Of a stretch of 64,000 nt of DNA, positions 1 through 13,371 are shown one piece after another. Position numbers and translations under genes: made by a program. Each line of letters starts with the position of its first letter. Position 1 is the stretch's first letter. The stretch is taken from contig CM043959.1 of NCBI GenBank assembly GCA_014529385.2, positions 13,887,809 to 13,951,808 of the forward strand, written 5' to 3'. The notes under the pieces are model-generated. The model had not been told where the DNA came from. It ran no database searches and worked only from the letters and a program-made list of their open reading frames with translations. This DNA is from Adiantum capillus-veneris (taxonomy: Eukaryota > Streptophyta > Polypodiopsida > Polypodiales > Pteridaceae).

Positions 1-916
1 TGGAGTTAGCGTAGTAGCAGAAAAATCTTAGTGATACAAGTCTAGTAGCAATTGTATCGTTTTTGACTTTTTTTCCAATAGGAGTTCAAACAATTGAAAG
101 CGGAAAGTTTGGATAGGCCTCATCTCGTACAGTGTCCCATGTAGTGCATTTGAAGCTAATGGCAAAGACAGTTTGCTAAAAAGTGGTACTAGTTGCGCTT
201 TGTGTCATATGCACAAATAAAGAGAAAAAGTACAATTGCACATGTGTGCCGTAAGTCATATAAAAGAAAGTATAAATTTGTAAATTCTTTACACAAGGAG
301 TGATTTTCTAGTAGAAGAAGAGTCAAAATTCTAGAGTTGGCTCATCACTTCGGTGTGAAGATACTTTTATCTGGTAACATAGAATAAATAGTCCTGATAG
401 GTTTAGTCGGATAGCTAGTAAAATCAAGGAAACATGCTATGGGTGACCACTTTGATGTTTGCTAGACTCAATTTGGTGGAGGTCTAAGTCAAGCCATATG
501 TGTGTGCAAGGGTTGGTCTCACAAAGTTTCAGAAAGGTAGTCGAGTATTACTTCAACGAATTGAAAACTATATTTACATATTGTCGGCTATCTCTTTGAT
601 CGGAGCTTGCAACATGGAGTGAGATGTCATGAATAATCCTTTAGCTTCCAATCTCTCGATCGGAGCCTTGATCTCCCCTCTCTTTTACACTTAATCCGCA
701 ATCATCACTTTCCAAGCTCCCCTTTTTTGATGTCGAACCGGAATCAAGTTCTTCAAGATTTGATTCCTTTCTTTCCTAGTCGTATATTGATGGTCGTTAA
801 GCGCAATTGACGGGCCATTTCCCAACTAATTGCCGACTAGCCTTGATTTGCAAACTCCATATTGCAAATTTGAAAATCAATCCTTGAAATTTGTTTTCAA
901 TTGCCGCAAACCAGAA

Positions 917-928
917 GCTTTGATACCA
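917..928 (-). promoter_or_regulatory. Primer-binding-site-like motif conserved in the satellite
   Basis: On the minus strand this reads TGGTATCAAAGC, one base away from TGGTATCAGAGC, the plant initiator-Met-tRNA primer site. One base to its right, TGTTGGGGTC begins, which read on the minus strand is an LTR-like end (...CCCCAACA). The same motif occurs in the other complete units, for example at 3504, 5841, 8155, 10474, 23582, 27040 and 50666. This is the layout of an LTR/PBS boundary in an element read leftwards. The resemblance is visible; retroelement ancestry is inferred. Confidence 0.55.
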
Positions 929-1227
929 ATGTTGGGGTCAAGGGCGGGATTCCTCACTCCACCCTTGGCTGTGAAATATAACCATTGATTGACCTTGCCA
1001 TGTGGAGAAGGGAAAAGAGAGAGACAGAAGGGTTGATATTGACTCACATAGAGAGAAGGATGGAGATGTTGACATATCTACACATAGTAGTACACCTCTA
1101 GAGAAAAGAAGGGGACAAACTCTTACACGAAAGAGGATAAGCTCCATAGCGCAAAACATACGGTAAGAGTGGGAAAAGGGAAAAATTGTGAGCAGCTACA
1201 CGAGAATGGCTTAAAGATTGTATAGCC

Positions 1228-1259
1228 CCAAACTCCACCGCACCTTTTGTGGAGTTTGG
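1228..1259. repeat. Conserved 11-bp-arm hairpin in the satellite unit
   Basis: CCAAACTCCAC (1228-1238) and GTGGAGTTTGG (1249-1259) are perfect inverted repeats around a 10-base loop. In units 1-5 and 8 both arms match perfectly. In most later units the right arm is GTGGGGTTTGG (for example 50977-51008), which leaves one mismatched or wobble pair. The function is unknown. If the unit derives from an LTR, the hairpin would lie a few hundred bases upstream of the LTR end. Confidence 0.75.
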
Positions 1260-1345
1260 TATTTAATATTCGATATTACTCCTTGGTGCCAAAAAATTGG
1301 AGGCCCCCGTTTCACTTTAATTATGAGTGGAGCATATCACTTATT

Positions 1346-1859
1346 GCATGGCCCTCTTAAGGCGAGTTCTCACTGTCCTTCCTATTTACAAAGCAGCCAT
1401 ATTGGCTCATCGATAGAAGGTCTAAAACACTGTGCAAATATAAGATGGCCCAAGAATTTATTTATTGCTGGCACTTTCTCCTCAGCTCCCAAAATTCCAA
1501 TCTGCAAGTCTGATATCAACTCACCATTAGTAACAGAATAGAAAGACAGCACTGTAATTACCCATCACGCTCCAGCTATCCCAATTGTAGTTGACCACAT
1601 ACGCATGGCCCTCTTAAGGCGAGTTCTCACTGTCCTTCCTATTTACAAAGCAGCCATATAGGCTCATCGATAGAAGGTCTAAAACACTGTGCAAATATAA
1701 GATGGCCCAGGAATTGATTTATTGCTGGCACTTTCTCCTCAACTCCCAAAATTCCAATCTACAAGTCTGATATCAACTCACCATTAGTAACAAAATAGAA
1801 AGACGTCACAGTAATTACCCATCACGCTCCAGCTATCCCAATTGTAGTTGACCACATAC
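1346..1859. repeat. 257-bp tandem duplication inside satellite unit 1
   Basis: The segment starting 'gcatggccctcttaagg' at 1346 starts again at 1603, and both copies run to the 'gttgaccacatac' motif. The copies differ at a few bases (for example 'tattggctc' versus 'tataggctc'). No other unit in the window has it, so it is a private duplication. Confidence 0.93.
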
Positions 1860-2586
1860 ACAACAAGAGGGTGCCCAACGTCGTAACATCCCTTAGAGTC
1901 CAGGGATAGCAACTGTCCTCAGTTGCTCAATAGAGAATTAGTTGGACCGTTAGTGATAAAAGGTGCGAAGAAGATCCAGAGAGTTTTGGAGAAAAACAAA
2001 TCAGGTATCCCTTTAGCACCTTCTCTAGGGTGGCATTTAAAAGTCAAAAGATAACGATTATGAACCATGGCATTTGCGTGCAGTGGTGGTTTTATGATCA
2101 ACTATGTGATCAGGAAAGAGTTGCTCTTCTTGATTCATAAGTGTGGATAGGGGTCTTGAAAAAGTCGTAATAAACCTCTATCAAACGCATTGTGAATGTG
2201 TCAGTGTGAATTAAATACATTACAATGGTAGGTATCGTGTTAAAATATGCTTGGACGTTACACCTTAACCCAAAATACGGTGACTATCCGGATAAGCATG
2301 AGCTGATGGCACAGAGAATTGACAAAATTTTAACAGTCTAGCATATCCTGTATTCAAACGAGAGAAGAGACACAAATGTGTCCACAAAATGGGAATATCA
2401 AAAAGGAAAAACTTCACCCAAAAATTCATTACCTCTCATGAGACTAGCAGTATGATGTTACAATGTAAGAATCGAAACATATGCAGTACCTTATTTTCTT
2501 CTTGAAGTGCACTTCTTAGGAAAATACTTAGCTACAAATAGTGGTGTATTGCATAGGGCGCACACGCTTTTGTCTTTATTCTCAAA

Positions 2587-4918
2587 TGGAGTTAGCGTAG
2601 TAGCAGTAAATATGTTAGTGATACAAGTCTAGTAGCAATTGTATCGTTTTTGACTTTTTCTCCAATAGGAGTTCAAACAATTGAAAGCGGAAAGTTTGGA
2701 TAGGCTTCATCTCGTACAGTGTCCCATGTAGTGCATTTGAAGCTAATGGCAAAGACAATTTGCTAAAAAGTGGTACTAGTTGTGCTTTGTGTCATATGCA
2801 CAAATAAAGAGAAAAAGTACAACTGCACATGTGTGCCGTAAGTCATATAAAAGAAAGTATAAATTTGTAAATTCTTTACACAAGGAGTGATTTTCTAGTA
2901 GAAGAAGAGTCAAAATTCTAGAGTTGGCTCATCACTTGGGTGTGAAGATACTTTTACCTGGTAACATAGAATAAATAGTCCTGATAGGTTTAGACAGATA
3001 GCTAGTAAAATCAAGGAAACATGCTATGGGTGACCACTTTGATGTTTGCTAGACTCAATTTGGTGGAGGTCTAAGTCAAGCCATATGTGTGTGTAAGGGT
3101 TGGTCTCACAAAGTTTCAGAAAGGTAGTTGAGTATTACTTCAACGCTTTGAAAACCGTATTTCCATATTGTCGGCTATCTCTTTGATCGGAGCTTGCAAC
3201 ATGGAGTGAGATGTCATGAATAATCCTTTAGCTTCCAATCTCTCGATCGGAGCCTTGATCTCCCCTCTCTTCTACACTTAATCCGCAATCATCACTTTCG
3301 AAGCTCCCCTTTTTTGATGTCGAACCGGAATCAAGTTCTTCAAGATTTGATTCCTTTCTTTCCTAGTTGTATATTGATGGTCGTTCAGCGCAATTGACGG
3401 GCCATTTCCCAACTAATTGCCGATTAGCCTTGATTTGCAAACTCCATATTGCAAATTTGAAAATCAATCCTTGAAATTTGTTTTCAATTGCCGCCAACCA
3501 GAAGCTTTGATACCAATGTTGGGGTCAAGGGTGGGATTCCTCACTCCACCCTTGGCTGTGAAATATAACCATTGATTGACCTTGCCATGTGGAGAAGGGA
3601 AAAGAGAGAGACAGAAGGGTTGATATTGACTCACATAGAGAGAAGGATGGAGATGTTGACATATCTACACATAGTAGTACACCTCTAGAGAAAAGAAGGG
3701 GACAAACTCTTACACGAAAGAGGATAAGCTCCATAGCGCAAGACATACGGTAAGAGAGGGAAAAGGGAAAAATTGTGAGCATCTACACGAGAATGGATTA
3801 AAGGTTGTATAGCCCCAAACTCCACGGCACCTTTTGTGGAGTTTGGTATTTAATATTCGATATTACTCTTTGGTGCCAAAAAATTGGAGGCCCCCGTTTC
3901 ACTTTACTTAGGAGTGGAGCATATCACTTATTGCATGGACCTCTTAAGGCGAGTCCTATTTACAAAGCAGCCATATTGGCTCATCGATAGAAGTTCTAAA
4001 ACACTGTGCAAATATAAGGTTGCCCAGGAATTTATTTATTGCTGGCACTTTCTCCTCAGCTCCCAAAATTCCAATTTGGAAGTCTGATATCAACTCACCA
4101 TTAGTAACAGAATAGAAAGACAGCACGGTAATTACCCATCACGCTCCAGCTATCCCAATTGTAGTTAACCACATACGCAACAAGAGGGTGCCCAACGTCG
4201 TAACATCCCTTAGAGTCCAGGGATAGCAACTGTCCTCAGTTGCTCAATAGAGAGTTAGTTGGACCGTTAGTGATAAAAGGTGCGAAGAAGATCCGGAGAG
4301 TTTTGGAGAAAAACAAATCAGGTATCCCTTTAGCACCTTCTCTAGGGTGGCATTTAAAAGTCAAAAGATAACAATTACGAACCATGGCGTTTGCGTGCAG
4401 TGGTGGTTTTATGATCAACTATGTGATCAGGAAAGAGTTGCTCTTCTTGATTCATAAGTGTGTATAGGGGTCTTGAAAAAGTCGTAATAAACCTCTATCA
4501 AACGCATTGTGAATGTGTCAGTGTGAAGGTTATTACCGATTAAAATACATTACAATGGTAGGTATCGTGTTTAAATATGCTTGGACGTTACACCATAACC
4601 CAAAATACGGTGACTATCCGGATAAGCATGAGCTGATGGCACAGAGAATTGACAAAATTTTAACAGTCTAGCATATCTTGTATTCAAACGAGAGAAGAGA
4701 CACAAATGTGTCCACAAAATGGGAATATCAAAAAGGAAAAACTTCACCCAAAAATTCATTACCTCTCATGAGACTAGTAGCGTGATGTTACAATGTAAGA
4801 ATCGAAACATATGCAGTACCTTATTTTCTTGTTGAAGTGCACTTCTTAGGAAAATACTTAGTTACAAATAGTGGTGTATATTGCATAGGGCGCACACGCT
4901 TTTGTCTTTATTCTCAAA
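2587..4918. repeat. Satellite unit 2 (2332 bp)
   Basis: The distal half is of the 'even' type: 'gactagtagcgtgatg', 'gaaggttattacc' and 'gtgtatattgcat'. The proximal part has 'gaaagcggaaag', shared with unit 4. Confidence 0.93.
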
Positions 4919-7233
4919 TGGAGTTAGCGTAGTAGCAGTAAATATGTTAGTGATACAAGTCTAGTAGCAATTGTATCGTTTTTGACTTTTTCTCCAATAG
5001 GAGTTCAAACAATTGAAAGCCGAAAGTTTGGATAGGCTTCATCTCGTACAGTGTCCCATGTAGTGCATTTGAAGCTAATGGCAAAGACAGTTTGCTAAAA
5101 AGTGGTACTAGTTGTGCTTTGTGTCATATGCACAAATAAAGAGAAAAAGTACAACTGCACATGTGTGCCGTAAGTCATATAAAAGAAAGTATAAATTTGT
5201 AAATTCTTTACACAAGGAGTGATTTTCTAGTAGAAGAAGAGTCAAAATTCTAGAGTTGGCTCATCACTTGGGTGTGAAGATACTTTTACCTGGTAACATA
5301 GAATAAATAGTCTTGATAGGTTTAGTCGGATAGCTAGTAAAATCAAGGAAACATGCTATGGGTGACCACTTTCATGTTTGCTAGACTCAATTCGGTGGAG
5401 GTCTAAGTCAAGCCATATGTGTGTGTAAGGGTTGGTCTCACAAAGTTTCAGAAAGGTAGTCGAGTATTACTTCAACGCTTTGAAAACCGTATTTCCATAT
5501 TGTCGGCTATCTCTTTGATCGGAGCTTGCAACATGGAGTGAGATGTCATGAATAATCCTTTAGCTTCCAATCTCTCCATCGGATCCGGCCTTGATCTCCC
5601 ACTCTCTTCTACACTTAATCCACAATCATCACTTTCCAAGCTCCCCTTTTTTGATGCCGAACCGGAATCAAGTTCTTCAAGATTTGATTCCTTTCTTTCC
5701 TACTCGTATATTGATGGTCGTTAAGCGCAATTGATGGGCCATTTTCCAACTAGTTGCCGACTAGCCTTGATTTGCAAACTCCATACTGCAAATTTGAAAA
5801 TCAATCCTTGAAATTTGTTTTCAATCGCCGCGAACCAGAAGCTTTGATACCAATGTTGGGGTCAAGGGTGGGATTCCCCACTCCACCCTTGGCTGTGAAA
5901 TATAACCATTGACCTTGCCATGTGGAGAAGGGAAAAGAGAGAGACAGAAGGGTTGATATTGACTCACATAGAGAGAAGGATGGAGATGTTGACATATCTA
6001 CACATAGTAGTACACCTCTAGAGAAAAGAAGGGGACAGACTCTTACACGAAAGAGGATAAGCTCCATAGCGCAAGACATACGGTAAGAGAGGGAAAAGGG
6101 AAAAATTGTGAGCACCTACACAAGAATGGCTTAAAGATTGAATAGCCCCAAACTCCACGGCACCTTTTGTGGAGTTTGGTATTTAATGTTTGATATTACT
6201 CTTCGGTGCCAAAAAATTGGAGGCGGCCCCCGTTTCACTTTAATTATGAGTGGAGCATATCACTTATTGCATGGCCCTCACTGTCCTATTTACAAAGCAG
6301 CCATATTGGCTCGTCGATAGAAGGTCTAAAACACTGTGCAAATATAAGATGGCCCAGGAATTTATTTATTGCTGGCACTTTCTCCTCAACTCCCAAAATT
6401 CCAATCTACAAGTCTGATATCAACTCACCATTAGTAACAAAATAGAAAGACGGCACAGTAATTACCCATCACGCTCTAGCTATCCCAATTGTAGTTGACC
6501 ACATACACAACAAGAGGGTGCCCAACGTCGTAACATCCCTTAGAGTCCAGGGATAGCAACTGTCCTCAGTTGCTCAATAGAGAATTAGTTGGACCGTTAG
6601 TGATAAAAGGTGCGAAGAAGATCCAGAGAGTTTTGGAGAAAAACAAATCAGGTATCCCTTTAGCACCTTCTCTAGGGTGGCATTTAAAAGTCAAAAGATA
6701 ACGATTATGAACCATGGCGTTTGCGTACAGTGGTGGTTTTATGATCAACTATGTGATCAGGAAAGAGTTGCTCTTCTTGATTCATAAGTGTGGATAGGGG
6801 TCTTGAAAAAGTCGTAATAAACCTCTATCAAACGCATTGTGAATGTGTCAGTGTGAATTAAATACATTACAATGGTAGGTATCGTGTTAAAATATGCTTG
6901 GACGTTACACCTTAACCCAAAATACGGTGACTATCCGGATAAGCATGAGCTGATGGCACAGAGAAATGACAAAATTTTAACAGTCTAGCATATCCTGTAT
7001 TCAAACGAGAGAAGAGACACAAATGTGTCCACAAAATGGGAATATCAAAAAGGAAAAACTTCACCCAAAAATTCATTACCTCTCATGAGACTAGCAGTAT
7101 GATGTTACAATGTAAGAATCGAAACATATGCAGTACCTTATTTTCTTGTTGAAGTGCACTTCTTAGGAAAATACTTAGTTACAAATAGTGGTGTATTGCA
7201 TAGGGCGCACACGCTTTTGTCTTTATTCTCAAA
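4919..7233. repeat. Satellite unit 3 (2315 bp)
   Basis: The proximal part has 'gaaagccgaaag' and 'tcatgtttgctagactcaat', shared with unit 5. The distal part has 'gactagcagtatgatg', shared with unit 1. The segment 'cttaaggcgagtt' is lost from the 'ggccctcactgtcc' region, as in units 4 and 5. Confidence 0.93.
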
Positions 7234-9561
7234 TGGAGTTAGCGTAGTAGCAGTAAATATGTTAGTGATACAAGTCTAGTAGCAATTGTATCGTTTTTGA
7301 CTTTTTCTCCAATAGGAGTTCAAGCAATTGAAAGCGGAAAGTTTGGATAGGCTTCATCTTGTACAGTGTCCCATGTAGTGCATTTGAAGCTAATGGCAAA
7401 GACAATTTGCTAAAAAGTGGTACTAGTTGTGCTTTGTGTCATATGCACAAATAAAGAGAAAAAGTACAACTGCACATGTGTGCCGTAAGTCATATAAAAG
7501 AAAGTATAAATTTGTAAATTCTTTACACAAGGAGTGATTTTCTAGTAGAAGAAGAGTCAAAATTCTAGAGTTGGCTCATCACTTGGGTGTGAAGATACTT
7601 TTACCTGGTAACATAGAATAAATAGTCCTGATAGGTTTAGACGGATAGCTAGTAAAATCAAGGAAACATGCTATAGGTGACCACTTTGATGTTTGCTAGA
7701 CTCAATTTGGTGGAGGTCTAAGTCAAGCCATATGTGTGTGTAAGGGTTGGTCTCACAAAGTTTCAGAAAGGTAGTCGAGTATTACTTCAACGCTTTGAAA
7801 ACCGTATTTCCATATTGTCGGCTATCTCTTTGATCGGAGCTTGCAACATGGAGTGAGATGTCATGAATAATCCTTTAGCTTCCAATCTCTCCATCGGATC
7901 CGGCCTTGATCTCCACTCTCTTCTACACTTAATCCAAAATCATCACCTTCCAAGCTCCCCTTTTTTGATGTCGAACCGGAATCAAGTTCTTCAAGATTTG
8001 ATTCCTTTCTTTCCTACTCGTATATTGATGGTCGTTAAGCGCAATTGATGGGCCATTTTCCAACTAGTTGCCGACTAGCCTTGATTTGCAAACTCCATAC
8101 TGCAAATTTGAAAATCAATCCTTGAAATTTGTTTTCAATCGCCGCGAACCAGAAGCTTTGATACCAATGTTGGGGTCAAGGGTGGGATTCCCCACTCCAC
8201 CCTTGGCTGTGAAATATAACCATTGACCTTGCCATGTGGAGAAGGGAAAAGAGAGAGACAGAAGGGTTGATATTGACGCACATAGAGAGAAGGATAAAGA
8301 TGTGGACATATCTACACATAGTAGTACACCTCTAGAGAAAAGAAGGGGACAGACTCATACACGAAAGAGGATAAGCTCCATAGCGCAAGACATACGGTAA
8401 GAGAGGGAAAAGGGAAAAATTGTGAGCACCTACACAAGAATGGCTTAAAGATTGTATAGCCCCAAACTCCACGGCACCTTTTGTGGAGTTTGGTATTTAA
8501 TGTTTGATATTACTCTTCGGTGCCAAAAAATTGGAGGCGGCCCCCGTTTCACTTTAATTATGAGTGGAGCATATCACTTATTGCATGGCCCTCACTGTCC
8601 TATTTACAAAGCAGCCATATTGGCTCGTCGATAGAAGGTCTAAAACACTGTGCAAATATAAGATGGCCCAGGAATTTATTTATTGCTGGCACTTTCTCCT
8701 CAACTCCCAAAATTCCAATCTACAAGTCTGATATCAACTCACCATTAGTAACAAAATAGAAAGACGGCACAGTAATTACCCATCACGCTCCAGCTATCCC
8801 AATTGTAGTTGACCACATACACAACAAGAGGGTGCCCAACGTCGTAACATCCCTTAGAGTCCAGGGATAGCAACTGTCCTCAGTTGCTCAATAGAGAATT
8901 AGTTGGACCGTTAGTGATAAAAGGTGCGAAGAAGATCCAGAGAGTTTTGGAGAAAAACAAATCAGGTATCCCTTTAGCACCTTCTCTAGGGTGGCATTTA
9001 AAAGTCAAAAGATAACGATTTTGAACCATGGCGTTTGCGTGCAGTGGTGGTTTTATGATCAACTATGTGATCAGGAAAGAGTTGCTCTTCTTGATTCATA
9101 AGTGTGGATAGGGGTCTTGAAAAAGTCGTAAGAAACCTCTATCAAACGCATTGTGAATGTGTCAGTGTGAAGGTTATTACCAATTAAATACATTACAATG
9201 GTAGGTATCGTGTTTAAATATGCTTGGACGTTACACCTTAACCCAAAATACGGTGACTATCCGGATAAGCATGAGCTGATGGCACAGAGAATTGACAAAA
9301 TTTTAACAGTCTAGCATATCCTGTATTCAAACGAGAGAAGAGACACAAATGTGTCCACAAAATGGGAATATCAAAAAGGAAAAACTTCACCCAAAAATTC
9401 ATTACCTCTCATGAGACTAGTAGCGTGATGTTACAATGTAAGAATCGAAACATATGCAGTACCTTATTTTCTTGTTGAAGTGCACTTCTTAGGAAAATAC
9501 TTAGTTACAAATAGTGGTGTATATTGCATAGGGCGCACACGCTTTTGTCTTTATTCTCAAA
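7234..9561. repeat. Satellite unit 4 (2328 bp)
   Basis: This unit pairs with unit 2 by 'gaaagcggaaag' near its start and by 'agtagcgtgatg' plus 'gtgtatattgcat' near its end. It carries its own changes, such as 'gataaagatgtggac' in place of 'gatggagatgttgac'. Confidence 0.93.
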
Positions 9562-10080
9562 TGAAGTTAGCGTAGTAGCAGTAAATATGTTAGTGATACA
9601 AGTCTAGTAGCAATTGTATCGTTTTTGACTTTTTCTCCAATAGGAGTTCAAACAATTGAAAGCCGAAAGTTTGGATAGGCTTCATCTCGTACAGTGTCCC
9701 ATGTAGTGCATTTGAAGCTAATGGCAAAGACAGTTTGCTAAAAAGTGGTACTAGTTGTGCTTTGTGTCATATGCACAAATAAAGAGAAAAAGTACAACTG
9801 CACATGTGTGCCGTAAGTCATATAAAAGAAAGTATAAATTTGTAAATTCTTTACACAAGGAGTGATTTTCTAGTAGAAGAAGAGTCAAAATTCTAAAGTT
9901 GGCTCATCACTTGGGTGTGAAGATACTTTTACCTGGTAACATAGAATAAATAGTCTTGATAGGTTTAGTCGGATAGCTAGTAAAATCAAGGAAACATGCT
10001 ATGGGTGACCACTTTCATGTTTGCTAGACTCAATTCGGTGGAGGTCTAAGTCAAGCCATATGTGTGTGTAAGGGTTGGTC

Positions 10081-10272
10081 TCACAAAGTTTCAGAAAGGT
10101 AGTCGAGTATTACTTCAACGCTTATTTCCATATTGTCGGCTATCTCTTTGATCGGAGCTTGCAACATGGAGTGAGATGTCATGAATAATCCTTTAGCTTC
10201 CAATCTCTCCATCGGATCCGGCCTTGATCTCCCACTCTCTTCTACACTTAATCCACAATCATCACTTTCCAA
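10081..10272 (-). pseudogene. Decayed minus-strand ORF of the satellite unit, best-preserved copy
   Basis: Sixty-three codons are open on the minus strand here, beginning near SDDCGLSVEESG and continuing through SMLQAPIKEIADNMEI. In other units the same stretch is broken by stops or frameshifts (for example 38514-38708 and 40874-41068 keep only the first part). It lies just downstream, in the minus direction, of the PBS-like motif, where a gag frame would start. I do not recognise the protein and see no zinc knuckle. It may be a chance ORF. It stays open in this unit because of the local deletion near 10123, which is shared with unit 6. Confidence 0.3.
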
Positions 10273-11391
10273 GCTCCCCTTTTTTGATGCCGAACAGGAA
10301 TCAAGTTCTTTAAGATTTGATTCCTTTCTTTCCTACTCGTATATTGATGGTCGTTAAGCGCAATTGATGGGCCATTTTCCAACTAGTTGTCGACTAGCCT
10401 TGATTTGCAAACTCCATACTGCAAATTTGAAAATCAATCCTTGAAATTTGTTTTCAATCGCCGCGAACCAGAAGCTTTGATACCAATGTTGGGGTCAAGG
10501 GTGGGATTCCCCACTCCACCCTTGGCTGTGAAATATAACCATTGACCTTGCCATGTGGAGAAGGGAAAAGAGAGAGACAGAAGGGTTGATATTGACTCAC
10601 ATAGAGAGAAGGATGGAGATGTTGACATATCTACACATAGTAGTACACCTCTAGAGAAGAGAAGGGGACAGACTCTTACACGAAAGAGGATAAGCTCCAT
10701 AGTGCAAGACATACGGTAAGAGAGGGAAAAGGGAAAAATTGTGAGCACCTACACAAGAATGGCTTAAAGATTGTATAGCCCCAAACTCCACGGCACCTTT
10801 TGTGGAGTTTGGTATTTAATGTTTGATATTACTCTTCGGTGCCAAAAAATTGTAGGCGGCCCCCGTTTCACTTTAATTATGAGTGGAGCATATCACTTAT
10901 TGCATGGCCCTCACTGTCCTATTTACAAAGCAGCCATATTGGCTCGTCGATAGAAGGTCTAAAACACTGTGCAAATATAAGATGGCCCAGGAATTTATTT
11001 ATTGCTGGCACTTTCTCCTCAACTCCCAAAATTCCAATCTACAAGTCTGATATCAACTCACCATTAGTAACAAAATAGAAAGACGGCACAGTAATTACCC
11101 ATCACGCTCCAGCTATCCCAATTGTAGTTGACCACATACACAACAAGAGGGTGCCCAACGTTGTAACATCCCTTAGAGTCCAGGGATAGCAACTGTCCTC
11201 AGTTGCTCAATAGAGAATTAGTTGGACCGTTAGTGATAAAAGGTGCGAAGAAGATCCGGAGAGTTTTGGAGAAAAACAAATTAGGTATCCCTTTAGCACC
11301 TTCTCTAGGGTGGCATTTAAAAGTCAAAAGATAACGATTATGAACCATGGCGTTTGCGTGCAGTGGTGGTTTTATGATCAACTATGTGATC

Positions 11392-11396
11392 AGGAT
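11392..11396. repeat. Left target-site duplication (AGGAT)
   Basis: The five bases before the left LTR. Uninterrupted satellite units have AGGAA at this position. Confidence 0.6.
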
Positions 11397-12068
11397 TGTG
11401 AGGTCCTCACCCCGTCGTATCAGACAACGGATCTGATGGTAAACCTGGTGGCCACTAGATCTATAGCGGAAGCAAACAAAATGGTTCAGTGTTCAACTAG
11501 CGGACGATCTCTCATCACAAAGTGAGTCGAGTTCGAACCTACTAGCAACGAGATCTAGCTCCACCTCGCAGGGGAAGCGTACTTAACTATCTAGCGATCC
11601 TAAGACCCATCTTCCAAGAGGAGATAAACCCCGAGTGCCTTTTTCCCCATGTTTCAGAGGCACGTACTCTCGAGAATTCCCCGCTCTAGGGGCAATGAGC
11701 ATTACTAATATCGAGTAAGCACTATGGGGACAGAGAGTTCCTGACCTATCGGGACCACCCATCTCGTAGGCTTTGGCAACCCGAGCCAAGCCCCCACTTT
11801 CCACCCCCACACTCACACTTCCTTGTGTGATCTAATTACTACCACAAAGGTTGTTCAACATAGATATTCCTTATTTAATTCCGAATCACATGGTTCGTTA
11901 AAACAGCCTTTCAACCAGTATTGCAAACAACACCAAGACAGAATTCTAGTAAAAATTCTACTTAAACTTATTCATAAAAATTCCAATGTTCTGGAGGTAC
12001 AACATCCCCCCTCCAGCGAGAGTTCACTCCTCCCGTTGTCGCCTAGCTGCCCATACAACTAGGTATGT

Positions 12069-12182
12069 CCACCGCATAGAAAGCACGTCATGGACCTCCC
12101 ACCGCATAGAAAGCAAGACGTGGGTTCCCACCGCATAGAAAGCAAGTCGTGGGTATCCACCGCATAAAAAGCAAGTCGTGGA
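12069..12182. repeat. Four-copy minisatellite inside the 3' LTR
   Basis: About 28-30 bp per copy, consensus 'ccaccgcatagaaagcaag' followed by 'tcgtgggt'. The matching block in the 5' LTR is at 20044-20156, so it predates insertion. Confidence 0.9.
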
Positions 12183-13371
12183 TTCAAGAGCCCTTAACGA
12201 CGAACTCTACCCCCTGTGATCAGTAGGGGGGTCAGGACTGATTCAACATTAGAAATAAAATGAACATGCCGAGCTAAATTTTTCTTAGCAGACATTCTTT
12301 CCTCTTGCAAACAGCATACCCATCAAACATTACCTTCCTACTTTAGAACTTAATGTATAATGATTTCAATGCCGAGGTTTCCGTCGGATTTCTCCAACAT
12401 GTTTGGGGATATCAGCATTCCTAACTAGCGTATGCAATGTTAATTTAAACAACTTGAAAAAAAATATGATCTACCTCTTCCACTTCTTCATCGATGGCCC
12501 GTGAGATGGCCGGTATTTGCTCGTCCATGGGAGCCTTTCCCTTTCCGTTGACATTGCTCGTTCATGCTTCGCGATCATGGGCACCACCGAAGCGCGTCCT
12601 CTTAACCGGGGCCATTTCTCACTACTTTAAATGATTAGCTTGGGGAAAGAGCTAAGGTTCACATCATCATAACAGTCCAATGGGTAGATTAGTGACATCA
12701 ATTAATTTCTCCTATATGAGAGTCTAGATTTCTTTCATAAAGCAATCATTAAGGATGGCACATAATCCTATGGGAACCGGCTCTAAGATAATTATTCGGC
12801 TTACATGATCAAGAATAATTAGGATTACACTATTGGAATTACCAGAGAATTGGATTAAGTATGATTAGACTATTTCCTAGCAATTAGATGATGCAGATTT
12901 ACCCTATGCATATGTGTGAGGAAAAACCAATTCTTAGAGACTTATTGACGGATTAATTTCTCCTTAATTACGTCTTAATGCATAAGAGAAATGAATTCAA
13001 TTAAGCTACAATGTTAATGAGTGATTACAATAGTGATTCTCTTCAATCTGCACAAATACTAGCTTACCGATTAATTACTATGCTATCTAGAGAGAGAAGA
13101 TTCTGATAATTATGCTCTAATCATTAATCGAGAGTGAAGAATGGCTGATAATTCAGCTATGGGATAATGATTACATAATAGAGTACGAATAAGGAGAATT
13201 TAGAGAATAGTCATACAGATTTTTGGCTAGGAATAGACATAATGTACGAGAAATTTTGATGGCGGGAAAAGGGATTTTCAGATGGCATTAATTAAACTGT
13301 CGTTACCGTGATTAAGAGCTGGTAATCTTCTCGATTTTCTGATCTAATCGAGCCTCTTGAAATGAAAATTC

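Larger units (their letters stand above)
1..2586. repeat. Satellite unit 1 (2586 bp, with internal 257-bp duplication)
   Basis: This unit is longer than its neighbours because positions 1346-1602 are tandemly repeated at 1603-1859. Its distal part reads 'gactagcagtatgatg' and lacks the 'aggttattacc' segment, a type shared with unit 3 and not with units 2 and 4. Confidence 0.93.
9562..11396. repeat. Satellite unit 5, left part (interrupted by a retrotransposon)
   Basis: About 1.83 kb of unit, proximal type as in unit 3 ('gaaagccgaaag', 'tcatgtttgctagactcaat'). The landmark here has one mismatch (tgAagttagc). The unit stops at '...gtgatcaggat' where the LTR begins and resumes at 22176. A small deletion removes 'tgaaaaccg' from the 'cgctttgaaaaccgtatttcc' region. 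Confidence 0.93.

Noticed and set aside
11583-11816. 77-codon minus-strand ORF in the LTR, repeated at 19558-19791
   Set aside because: It is present simply because LTRs are duplicated. The homologous stretch of the solo LTR shows similarity at DNA level but not a conserved start or length.
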